This document shows positions 8,538 to 14,992 of a DNA stretch of 18,973 bases, piece by piece. The notes under the pieces are model-generated. The model saw only the letters and a program-made list of their open reading frames with translations, made no database searches and was not told the DNA's origin. Source of the stretch: Syntrophorhabdaceae bacterium PtaU1.Bin034. GTDB lineage: Bacteria; Desulfobacterota_G; Syntrophorhabdia; Syntrophorhabdales; WCHB1-27. The number at the start of each line of letters is the position of its first letter. Within the stretch, counting starts at the first letter, position 1. Location of the stretch: the NCBI GenBank assembly GCA_002067405.1, contig MVRP01000069.1, forward strand, positions 1-18,973, given 5' to 3'. The translations under genes and the position numbers were made by a program.

Positions 8538-8551
8538 CAGGGGCTTTTTTT
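8517..8551 (+). terminator. Intrinsic terminator (attenuator 3:4 hairpin) before ilvB
   Basis: GCCCCTGCCGG (8517-8527) pairs perfectly over 11 base pairs with CCGGCAGGGGC (8534-8544) around the loop TGTGAA, followed directly by seven T (8545-8551). It lies 33 bases before the ilvB start, inside the leader and not after a gene, so it functions as an attenuator. Confidence 0.9.
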
Positions 8552-8583
8552 ATTCATTTATATTCTCGAAGGAGGTTAATGTC

Positions 8584-10278
8584 ATGCGGTGCAGCGGAGC
8601 GGAGATCATCATCAGATTGTTGGAGCGTGAAGGCATCACGATAGTCAGCGGCATTCCTGGAGGCGCCAACCTCCCCCTTTACAACGCGCTCTACAAGAGC
8701 CCGATACGCCATATCCTCGCACGACACGAACAGGGCGCAGGCTTTATTGCCCACGGGATTGCCCGGTCAACCGGCAAGACTGCCGTCTGCTTCGCCACAT
8801 CGGGGCCCGGCGTCACCAATCTTGTCACTGCGATAGCCGACGCCAAGCTCGATTCCGTCCCCCTCGTCTGCGTCACCGGCCAGGTGCCTACCTCGATGAT
8901 CGGGACGGATGCGTTTCAGGAGGTCGATACTTACGGCATGACCCTCCCCATCGCAAAGCACAATTTTCTCGTAAAGACAGCCCGGGAATTACTCACAGTG
9001 ATCCCCCGGGCCTTTGCCATTGCCTCCAGCGGCCGGCCCGGACCCGTTGTCGTCGATGTGCCGAGAGACGTCCAGCTTGAAGAGATCGAGGTCGATGCGT
9101 GGCCCGGACCCGTCGAATCGCACGGTTCCTGCGATACGGATGTCGATGCTGACGCGGCGGAAGCCGCGGCAAAAATGATAAACAGCGCACGAAAGCCGGT
9201 CATATATGCCGGGGGAGGCATTATCAGGTCCGGGTGCCATGAGCAGCTATGCCGGCTGGCAAGGAAAAACTCCATCCCTGTTGCCCTCACACTCATGGGT
9301 CTCGGATCGTTCCCTCCTCATGACCCTCTTTACCTTGGCATGCTCGGGATGCACGGCGCCCCCTGGACAAACATAGTGCTTGACGAGGCCGATCTGTTGC
9401 TCGCCCTCGGGGTGAGGTTCGACGACCGGGCCGTGGGCAGGGCAAAGGAATTCTGTCCGAACGCTTCGATCATCCATGTTGATATCGACAATGCGGAAAT
9501 CCACAAGATAAAAAGGGCTGATCTCTCTATTGTGGCAGACGTGGGCTCGACCATGGGCCGGATCGTTCCCCTCATTGAATCCAATGGCCGGCAGGACTGG
9601 ATGGCTCGTATTTCAGAAATCAAGTCTGTTTTTCAGCAGCCGGTTATCAGGAAAAACGGGGGTCTTCATCCGACCGAGGTCATCAGGGCAGCACATGACA
9701 TGGCTCCTCCCGATACCATTGTCTGTACGGATGTCGGCCAGCACCAGATGTGGGTCGCCCAGACCTATCCTGTTACCGGACCCGGGTTATTCCTGACATC
9801 AGGGGGTCTGGGGACCATGGGGTTCGGCCTCCCGGCGGCCATAGGGGCGTCCCTTGCCAACCCGGGGCGCCGCGTGCTCTGTATAAGCGGCGACGGCTCA
9901 TTTCAAATGAACATCCAGGAATTGGCGACATTGGCAGAGCTTGCCCTTCCCGTCACGATACTGGTAATGAACAACGGTCACCTGGGCCTTGTTCGTCAGC
10001 AGCAAGAGCTGTTCTACGGGCAGCAATACATTGCATCCAGGTTCGACGTGGAGCTTGATTTTGCGGGCATCGGCCGTCAATTCGGGATTCCCGGGTATCG
10101 GATAAGCGGGTCCGACGGGGTTGGATACACCCTGCAAAAGACCTTTTTCGATCCCGGTCCTTCCATTGTCGACGTAAGAATCCCTCATCTGGAAAACGTG
10201 TTCCCCATGGTGCCTCCCGGAGCTGCGAACAGGGACATGATAGGCGTCGAAGGCATTCCTTTCCTTCCGCTCAAGTAG
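8584..10278 (+). CDS. ilvB: Acetolactate synthase large (catalytic) subunit, AHAS I-like
   Basis: ThDP- and FAD-dependent acetohydroxyacid synthase, which condenses two pyruvates (or pyruvate plus 2-ketobutyrate) in branched-chain amino acid synthesis. The protein has 564 residues. The catalytic Glu49 is in ARHEQGAGF, AFQEVDTYG is near 110, LGVRFDDR near 275, and the ThDP motif GDGSFQMNIQELAT begins at 436 with NN at 463-464. The region GHLGLVRQQQELF has Gln473 where most AHAS large subunits have the Trp that favours 2-ketobutyrate. The C-terminus PMVPPGAANRDMIG also matches E. coli IlvB (AHAS I) as I remember it. AAGGAGGT precedes the ATG. No ilvN-like regulatory subunit gene follows. Transcription is controlled by the attenuator just upstream. 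Confidence 0.95.
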   Translation: MRCSGAEIIIRLLEREGITIVSGIPGGANLPLYNALYKSPIRHILARHEQGAGFIAHGIARSTGKTAVCFATSGPGVTNLVTAIADAKLDSVPLVCVTGQVPTSMIGTDAFQEVDTYGMTLPIAKHNFLVKTARELLTVIPRAFAIASSGRPGPVVVDVPRDVQLEEIEVDAWPGPVESHGSCDTDVDADAAEAAAKMINSARKPVIYAGGGIIRSGCHEQLCRLARKNSIPVALTLMGLGSFPPHDPLYLGMLGMHGAPWTNIVLDEADLLLALGVRFDDRAVGRAKEFCPNASIIHVDIDNAEIHKIKRADLSIVADVGSTMGRIVPLIESNGRQDWMARISEIKSVFQQPVIRKNGGLHPTEVIRAAHDMAPPDTIVCTDVGQHQMWVAQTYPVTGPGLFLTSGGLGTMGFGLPAAIGASLANPGRRVLCISGDGSFQMNIQELATLAELALPVTILVMNNGHLGLVRQQQELFYGQQYIASRFDVELDFAGIGRQFGIPGYRISGSDGVGYTLQKTFFDPGPSIVDVRIPHLENVFPMVPPGAANRDMIGVEGIPFLPLK

Positions 10279-10308
10279 TATAATTTCTCTATTGATGGGG
10301 GTACAAAG

Positions 10309-10716
10309 ATGAAAAGACTGTCCTTGATAAGCTTGTTCGTTCTTGTGGGTCTTTCGGTCGTTATACCCGCTCCTGCTTCTGCCGGGCACGGCCACGGATG
10401 GTACTCCGCGGGATGGTTTGCCGGTGGTCTTGCCCTCGGAGCAATGATCGGGGCTTCGGCGCGGCCTTACTACTATTATCCCACCCCGGTGTATGCTTAT
10501 CCATCGCCTGTGTATGTCTATCGTTCGCCCGTCTACACCTACCCGTCGACCGTGTACGTGACGCCTGATCCTCCCGGCCGGGCGTACGCATATCCTGACC
10601 CGGCCTTTACTTCAAAGAGCCAGAATCCTCCGGGCGAGTGGGTGACAGTTCCCGGCCAATGGGTTGGCGGGAAGTGGGTTCCTGAGCACAAGGCCTGGGT
10701 CCCGCTGAATCCGTAA
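10309..10716 (+). CDS. Secreted Tyr/Pro-rich repeat protein, function unknown
   Basis: The protein has 135 residues. Residues 1-25 form a clear signal peptide (Lys-Arg, then LSLISLFVLVGLSVVI, then APASAG with an AxA cleavage site). A Gly/Ala-rich hydrophobic stretch, WFAGGLALGAMIGA, at about 35-49 may be a membrane or packing segment. Residues 53-85 are degenerate repeats of the form YPxPVYxY (YYYYPTPVYAYPSPVYVYR). The C-terminus GEWVTVPGQWVGGKWVPEHKAW is Trp-rich. Such proteins are common in the envelope of deltaproteobacteria but have no assigned function. It starts 30 bases after ilvB with GGGG nine bases before the ATG. TATAAT at 10279-10284 could be its own -10, but I see no good -35. 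Confidence 0.75.
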   Translation: MKRLSLISLFVLVGLSVVIPAPASAGHGHGWYSAGWFAGGLALGAMIGASARPYYYYPTPVYAYPSPVYVYRSPVYTYPSTVYVTPDPPGRAYAYPDPAFTSKSQNPPGEWVTVPGQWVGGKWVPEHKAWVPLNP

Positions 10717-10721
10717 CCGGT

Positions 10722-11372
10722 TTATGTGCCCTTCAAATCCGAGCGGACAATCATATCTACGACTTCTTCGTCGGTCGTTTGTCTGAAATCCTCGTAGTAT
10801 GCCCCAACAGCGATAAAATCATCGGGCATGAGAAGACAGATGAAATCATCGGCCATATCCTCCAGTTCCTCGGCTGTATCGAGGGGGGCAACAGGAATGG
10901 CAACAACGAGTCGTTCCAGTTCCGCCTTTCGCAGCGTTTCGATCGCCGCTTTCATGGTTGATCCCGTGGCAACTCCATCGTCAACAAGAATGACTGTCCT
11001 CCCCTTGAGAGGGGGAAGATTTTTTCCGTTCCGGTACAGCTCGATTCTTTTCGCAATCTCTTTCTTCAGGACCTCATTCTGCTGCTCAATATAGCTCTGT
11101 GGTATTCCGTAATGAGAGAGCAGGAAATCGTTGACGACCCTTACGCCTGTCTCTGCAACCGCCCCTATTGCCAGCTCGGGCTGTCCCGGAAACCCTATTT
11201 TTCTGACTATAAACACATCCAGGCTCGCCTTCAGCATCTCTGCCACGGCAAATCCAACGACTACCCCTCCTCTCGGAAGCGCCAGAACCAACAGCCCTTC
11301 CCTGCCTCTGTAATCCAGCAGCCTTTCGGCAAGCTTCCTTCCTGCCTCTGCCCTGTCCGCAAATACCGCCAT
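10722..11372 (-). CDS. Phosphoribosyltransferase-family protein
   Basis: The protein has 216 residues with the type I phosphoribosyltransferase fold. The PRPP-binding loop VILVDDGVATGST is at about 127-139, and the N-terminal LALPRGGVVVGFAVA at 30-44 is typical of the stand-alone subgroup often annotated as predicted phosphoribosyltransferases. These are frequently linked to stress or dienelactone-hydrolase-like genes. The substrate is not evident; the hood region does not match a purine or pyrimidine salvage enzyme I recognise. The ATG is preceded by a purine-rich tract ending GAAAGGTT, so the ribosome site is close to the start. It ends five bases from the convergent secreted-protein gene and follows the stress-protein gene by 34 bases, so the two are probably co-transcribed. 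Confidence 0.85.
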   Translation of the reverse strand: MAVFADRAEAGRKLAERLLDYRGREGLLVLALPRGGVVVGFAVAEMLKASLDVFIVRKIGFPGQPELAIGAVAETGVRVVNDFLLSHYGIPQSYIEQQNEVLKKEIAKRIELYRNGKNLPPLKGRTVILVDDGVATGSTMKAAIETLRKAELERLVVAIPVAPLDTAEELEDMADDFICLLMPDDFIAVGAYYEDFRQTTDEEVVDMIVRSDLKGT

Positions 11373-11406
11373 AACCTTTCTATCTTTTTATCTTCTTTGT
11401 CTTCCG

Positions 11407-11907
11407 TCAGGTGTAATTGGCGACTTCTTCACCCTTCTTGTCGCTCAGCACGCCTGCCGCTTCAGCGGCCCTGACATCATCCGTACGAACCCAGAACAGA
11501 ACCCCGCCATCCAGGACCCCGTTCTTGTAGAATTCCGCTATCTCGTCGGGCACGTCGAACGTCAAAAGCGCTTCCTTAAGGCCGCCTTTTCGAGTACGCT
11601 TGGCTTTTTTTGCCTCTCCGGTCATCACCGACGCCATTTGTCCTGCAACATAGACAGCGCCGACATCCGGCATGGTGAGAGGCTGCCGACCGGACAGAAG
11701 CTGATCGAGACCTTGAACAGCCTCTCCTCCGAGCCTTCGTGTCTTATCAACATTCGCCGTCTTGAAGTTGACATCCATACTACCTTTCGCCGTCAGTTCC
11801 TGCACAATGACGTTCATATCACGCTCATCGAATTTTCTCTCAAGTAGTTCTTCGACAGCACTCCTTGCTTCCCGATAGCCTTCAAATAGCGCAAAAATAG
11901 TTCTCAT
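11407..11907 (-). CDS. General stress protein 17M-like (YflT-type) protein
   Basis: The protein has 166 residues. The start, MRTIFALFEGYREARSAVEE, followed by LxxxxFDERDMNVIVQE, is the alpha/beta opening of the YflT/GSP17M family seen in stress-induced proteins. The C-terminal FYKNGVLDGGVLFWVRTDD resembles the second half of the same domain, which would sense or buffer stress by an unknown mechanism. A Lys/Arg-rich linker (KKAKRTRKGG) is at about 109-119. AAGGAG lies seven bases before the ATG. The gene sits between the baeRF3-like gene (104 bases upstream) and the phosphoribosyltransferase. Biochemical function is unknown for the family. Confidence 0.8.
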   Translation of the reverse strand: MRTIFALFEGYREARSAVEELLERKFDERDMNVIVQELTAKGSMDVNFKTANVDKTRRLGGEAVQGLDQLLSGRQPLTMPDVGAVYVAGQMASVMTGEAKKAKRTRKGGLKEALLTFDVPDEIAEFYKNGVLDGGVLFWVRTDDVRAAEAAGVLSDKKGEEVANYT

Positions 11908-12011
11908 TTGAGCGCTCCTTTGTCTAATACCCTGTGCTTGGCGTATTGGGGACGGGTAGTCGGTTTAGCCGGGTCACCTTCTTCGTTTCTCACTGCCCAC
12001 CTCTCCTCGCT

Positions 12012-13118
12012 TCAATAACGGAAGATAGCGGCAACAGGTCCTCTATCCGGAACCTTCTCCGGGGCCAGGACGAAAGCGGTCCCTCCATGCAAAAACGTAT
12101 GAGCTGCGGTAAAATCGAGCAGGTCAACGGTACCGGTGCCCGGCTTGTCTTCTATCCGGACCGTGCCGTCGGCCGCGTCGAATTTACCCCAAAGTTCCGT
12201 AGCATCAGAAAGAAAAGAGACATCTGTCCTCCCATAGAAAGCGGCCGGCACTATTTCCTTTATGTCACGGGAGGTGCTGGATGTGCCCAGAAGGGATTTA
12301 TAACGGTCGAGAGCAAGACGGCGGACTCCCTGGAAATGTCTTTCTGCAATCGACCAGGCTGTTTTGAAAAGCTCGTCGTCTGATACTTCTGCCGGGTCCG
12401 CTACTACAGTTTCAGACAAGAGGTGCGGGTACTTATTCACTTCCCTGTAAAGAGCAGGCAGATAATCCGTTCCTGCGAGCACAAGCGGCACTTTTTCGCC
12501 GGCAAGCAACTCGTCTATGCCCGTACGAATCTCCTGAAAGTGCTTCAGGACAAGATTTCGTGATCTGTCGGATGAACCGGGCGGGAAAGGCAGGTCGTCC
12601 GGGAGGCCGGTGCTCTCCAGTGCCTTTGCAAGAATGTTTGGCATTGAAGCCGGATCTACCATGCTCATGCCTCCCGGGGTCCCGTGAAACAGACGGGTCT
12701 CTCTCACGCTCAGGGCGAGCACGTAGAACTGGCTGTTTCCCGAAAAGAGAGGCAACAGAGGTTTCAGGTGAAAGCTGTCGGATACGATGGCCGTCTCTCT
12801 TGGACTGTAGGAAAGGTGAAAATACCGGAAAAAGCCGGGAGACAGAAAAACCGCGAGCCCATGATCCTGATGCTGCCAGAACAAGTCATTGGCAGGATCG
12901 AGGAGTTCCCGTGCCGGCCGGAGGAACCCGGTTGAATCAACGGATCGAAGGCCCATCAAAGCGAGTTGCTCTTCGCTCTTATGTAAAAGGTTGCCAAACT
13001 TTGTCCTGTCGAGTTTCTCTTCTGTTGCGATGCGATGGGTTTGAAGAAATATGGAAACACAAGGAACGGCGTGTTCACCTACGAGTCGCTTCAATGTCTG
13101 CTTTGACAGCCTTTCCAC
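12012..13118 (-). CDS. baeRF3-type protein (bacterial archaeo-eukaryotic release factor-like)
   Basis: The protein has 368 residues. The N-terminus has VPCVSIFLQTHR, then KFGNLLHKSEEQL, LFWQHQDHGLAVFLSPGFFRYF and FHLKPLLPLFSGNSQFYVLAL. This is the pattern I associate with baeRF family 3 proteins, described by comparative genomics as bacterial relatives of eRF1/Dom34. Their suspected role is at ribosomes, possibly as self/non-self RNA or ribosome-rescue factors. The C-terminal part (about 250-368) keeps the eRF1 domain-3-like pattern ending DLLDFTAAHTFLHGGTAFVLAPEKVP. The start is GTG with AGGGGG four bases before; an in-frame stop lies shortly upstream. Transcribed from the promoter at 13234-13261. 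Assignment is from recalled motifs only. Confidence 0.8.
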   Translation of the reverse strand: MERLSKQTLKRLVGEHAVPCVSIFLQTHRIATEEKLDRTKFGNLLHKSEEQLALMGLRSVDSTGFLRPARELLDPANDLFWQHQDHGLAVFLSPGFFRYFHLSYSPRETAIVSDSFHLKPLLPLFSGNSQFYVLALSVRETRLFHGTPGGMSMVDPASMPNILAKALESTGLPDDLPFPPGSSDRSRNLVLKHFQEIRTGIDELLAGEKVPLVLAGTDYLPALYREVNKYPHLLSETVVADPAEVSDDELFKTAWSIAERHFQGVRRLALDRYKSLLGTSSTSRDIKEIVPAAFYGRTDVSFLSDATELWGKFDAADGTVRIEDKPGTGTVDLLDFTAAHTFLHGGTAFVLAPEKVPDRGPVAAIFRY

Positions 13119-13155
13119 CCGTCCCCCTTTTTGCTGTCCCGGCTCTCACTCATGC

Positions 13156-13197
13156 TCACGTTTTGGACGCCTGTCTGCTTTTCTGTCGCTCGGCCAT
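13156..13197 (-). CDS. Possible 13-residue leader ORF upstream of the baeRF3-like gene
   Basis: On the minus strand an ATG with an excellent AGGAGG six bases before it starts a frame MAERQKSRQASKT and then stops at TGA. It lies between the promoter (13234-13261) and the GTG start of the baeRF3-like gene, 37 bases before that start. The ribosome site is better than that of the main gene, so translation of this short frame is likely. Its purpose is unknown, and it could simply be a vestige of an earlier start. Confidence 0.3.
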   Translation of the reverse strand: MAERQKSRQASKT

Positions 13198-13233
13198 GAT
13201 CGACCTCCTGCTTATTGCCTCGGTTTACGTTCC

Positions 13234-13261
13234 AATATAAGTCTTTATCGTCCTGTGTCAA
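13234..13261 (-). promoter_or_regulatory. Probable sigma70 promoter of the baeRF3-like gene
   Basis: A perfect TTGACA (plus 13256-13261) is separated by 16 bases from TATATT (13234-13239) on the minus strand, about 115 bases before the GTG. The 220-base gap between the Nudix gene and the baeRF3-like gene holds this promoter, a short leader frame and two GC-rich inverted repeats. Confidence 0.6.
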
Positions 13262-13270
13262 GCGAGGAAG

Positions 13271-13283
13271 GGTCGGGCCGACC
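13271..13283. repeat. GGTCGG-G-CCGACC palindrome upstream of the baeRF3 promoter
   Basis: A perfect 6+1+6 inverted repeat begins ten bases upstream of the -35 hexamer of the baeRF3 promoter. It has no T-run after it on either strand, so it is unlikely to be an intrinsic terminator. It could be a protein-binding site. Confidence 0.3.
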
Positions 13284-13322
13284 GGTGCTAAAGAGTCCCG
13301 GATCCCGACGGACGGTGGTGGT

Positions 13323-13351
13323 CCGGCCCACGGGGATTCTACCTGGGCCGG
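13323..13351. repeat. GC-rich inverted repeat across the Nudix stop codon
   Basis: CCGGCCCA (13323-13330) and TGGGCCGG (13344-13351) are perfect complements around a 13-base loop that includes the Nudix TAG. The sequence after it on the minus strand is not T-rich. It may stabilise the 3' end of the Nudix mRNA or act as a weak or factor-dependent terminator. Confidence 0.3.
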
Positions 13352-13776
13352 TCTATTCCGGGTGCAGGTCTTTGGCCGGTTGTGACAAAAGCGAGGTAGT
13401 CGGAGATGATTTCCCGGTGATCGAAGGCGAGTTGTTCCGGCAGGGCCTCGGGAGAGAAGACGCGCGCGTCCTTTGCATCGTCGGCAGCCTTGAGGCTTCC
13501 GTCGCCCTTACCGAGGTAAACGATGCTCACGGTATGGCCCCTCGCGTCTCTCGACGGTTTCCCGTAGACATAAAGCATCTGCCGAAGCGTCACCACGAGG
13601 GAGGTCTCCTCCAGCGCTTCTCTCACCGCTGCCTGTTCGAGCGGCTCGCCGACATCGACGAAACCGCCCGGAAGGGCCCAGCCGTGGGGCTCGTTCTTTC
13701 TCTCGATAAGGACGATGCCCCCCTGGTATTCAATGATCACGTCGACAGCAATGAGGGGAGTGACCGGTCTCGCCAT
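13339..13776 (-). CDS. Nudix hydrolase
   Basis: The protein has 145 residues. The Nudix box covers about 38-60: G38-FVDVG-E44, then seven residues, then RE (52-53) and EE (56-57). The four metal-binding acidic/basic positions of the REUxEE core are intact, but the Gly that normally follows EEx is Ser59. The N-terminal VDVIIEYQGGIVLIERKNEPHGWALPGG resembles ADP-ribose pyrophosphatase or MutT-like housekeeping members. The substrate cannot be told. No ribosome site precedes the ATG, and the best promoter places the transcript start only about five bases upstream, so the mRNA is probably leaderless. It is divergent from the amidohydrolase gene. Confidence 0.9.
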   Translation of the reverse strand: MARPVTPLIAVDVIIEYQGGIVLIERKNEPHGWALPGGFVDVGEPLEQAAVREALEETSLVVTLRQMLYVYGKPSRDARGHTVSIVYLGKGDGSLKAADDAKDARVFSPEALPEQLAFDHREIISDYLAFVTTGQRPAPGIDRPR

Positions 13777-13781
13777 ATTAT

Positions 13782-13810
13782 TTTACAAATATAGGCTATT
13801 ATGCTATTTA
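13782..13810 (+). promoter_or_regulatory. Probable promoter of the amidohydrolase gene
   Basis: TTTACA (13782-13787) and TATTTA (13805-13810) with a 17-base spacer lie about 43 bases before the TTG start. It overlaps the divergent Nudix promoter almost completely. Confidence 0.5.
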
Positions 13811-13816
13811 TAGCAA
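13788..13816 (-). promoter_or_regulatory. Probable promoter of the Nudix gene, overlapping the divergent one
   Basis: On the minus strand TTGCTA (plus 13811-13816) is followed after 17 bases by TATATT (13788-13793). The predicted start is near 13781, about five bases before the Nudix ATG at 13776. The palindrome GCTATTTATAGC (13803-13814) lies over the -10 of the plus promoter and the -35 of this one, a natural position for a shared operator. Confidence 0.45.
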
Positions 13817-13852
13817 CAGCTGCGGCAATCAAGACAGATCCCGGGGGCCCAC

Positions 13853-14590
13853 TTGAGCGATTTTCATATTATCGACAGCCATTCTCACTGGGGCCCTTCC
13901 CTCACGCTCGGCTCCAATGTGTCAACCCGGGAGCTGCTTAATCAGATGGAGGGCGCAGGCATAGACCGCGTCATTATCATCCCCTTCCCATCCACCGCCA
14001 TTATGAGCAACGAGATCAACATACGGCTCCTCAATGAGACAAAAAGGGTTCCTCAATTCATTCCGAACTTTTACATCCGCGAGGATTTTCCTCTCATTCC
14101 CGATGAATATTGCGGCGGTAAATGGCACTGGATGAGAGGTATTCAGGATTCGGCTTCAAATTACGAAGTGCTTGCCGACAAGGAGCTTCCCGAGGTCATC
14201 GGCAATCTGACAAGAATAGGCAAACCGATCATTTTTGAGGAGGAATTGTCGTTCACCGAGCGCTTTGTGGAGATGGCCCCCGAGCTTCCCCTGATTATCC
14301 CGCACATGGGCTTGCTCGGCGGGAATCCGTCCGATTTTCTCGATGCTTTTAAGGAAAAGACCAACGTTTATTTCGATACCGCCCTCAGCTCAACGGGCAC
14401 GATAATGGAATTCTTTGAAAAGATAGGACCGCAAAGGATTCTGTTCGGATCGGACGTTCCTTTCGGGTACATGGCAACCGAGCTTTCAAAGGTCATTGCC
14501 CTGCGAATCCCTGACCCTGACAAACAGCTCATTCTTGCGGACAATATCATCAGATTGGCCGGGCTTGACGATAAGGCGGCGATGCGCTAG
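13853..14590 (+). CDS. Amidohydrolase-2 family metal-dependent hydrolase
   Basis: The protein has 245 residues in a TIM-barrel amidohydrolase fold. The first metal pair is His10-x-His12 in IIDSHSHWG, a later His is His151 in IIPHMGLLGG, and the final Asp is Asp201 in ILFGSDVPFGY. The strand-5 position, where family members usually show a His (as in VLIHTG), reads GKPIIFEEELSF, so a Glu may replace it. Relatives include ACMSD-like decarboxylases and lactone hydrolases; the substrate is unknown. The start is TTG, because HxH begins at residue 10 and no ATG or GTG lies in frame before it. GGGGGC lies five bases upstream. Its stop overlaps that of convergent ridA by four bases. Confidence 0.85.
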   Translation: MSDFHIIDSHSHWGPSLTLGSNVSTRELLNQMEGAGIDRVIIIPFPSTAIMSNEINIRLLNETKRVPQFIPNFYIREDFPLIPDEYCGGKWHWMRGIQDSASNYEVLADKELPEVIGNLTRIGKPIIFEEELSFTERFVEMAPELPLIIPHMGLLGGNPSDFLDAFKEKTNVYFDTALSSTGTIMEFFEKIGPQRILFGSDVPFGYMATELSKVIALRIPDPDKQLILADNIIRLAGLDDKAAMR

Positions 14591-14970
14591 GCACGGACGG
14601 CAATTGCCTCGATCTCGATGCGCGCCGACCGGGGAAGACCCGAGACCTGGACCGTGGAGCGGGCAGGCCGGTGATCGCCAAAGAAATCAGCGTACAGCGA
14701 ATTTACCAGTTGAAAATCAGCAAGGTCCACCAGGAAAATAGTTGTTTTCACCACACTCTCCACGCTCAAACCTGCGGCCTCGACGATGGCCCTGATATTC
14801 GCCAGCACCTGTTTGGTTTCCTCTTCGATTCCGCCGCCTACCAGATTTCCGGACACAGGGTCCAACCCTATTTGCCCTGAAAGAAACAGGACCTCCGAAG
14901 GGATGGCCGCTATTCCCTGGGAATACGGGCCTATTGCCCCCGGCGCCTTATCGGTTGTAACTGTCTTCAT
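14587..14970 (-). CDS. ridA: RidA family reactive intermediate/imine deaminase
   Basis: Hydrolyses reactive enamines and imines such as 2-aminoacrylate, formed by PLP-dependent dehydratases, and so protects branched-chain amino acid and other PLP enzymes. The protein has 127 residues, the normal length. APGAIGPYSQG opens the family pattern, FLSGQIGLDP is at 29-38, the catalytic Arg is Arg104 in RPARSTVQV, and the acidic position is in ARIEIEAIA at the end. GGAGGG lies six bases before the ATG. It begins 22 bases after feoAB on the same strand, so it probably forms an operon with it. Its TAG shares bases with the stop of the convergent amidohydrolase gene (CTAG). Confidence 0.95.
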   Translation of the reverse strand: MKTVTTDKAPGAIGPYSQGIAAIPSEVLFLSGQIGLDPVSGNLVGGGIEEETKQVLANIRAIVEAAGLSVESVVKTTIFLVDLADFQLVNSLYADFFGDHRPARSTVQVSGLPRSARIEIEAIAVRA

Positions 14971-14992
14971 AGAAACCCTCCATTATCTATAT

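Noticed and set aside
10279..10284. TATAAT directly after the ilvB stop as a separate promoter
   Set aside because: No acceptable -35 hexamer is found 16 to 18 bases upstream, so it is noted only as a possibility.
11934..12383. 149-codon plus-strand frame opposite the end of the baeRF3-like gene
   Set aside because: It overlaps a conserved coding region on the other strand and its translation shows no domain.
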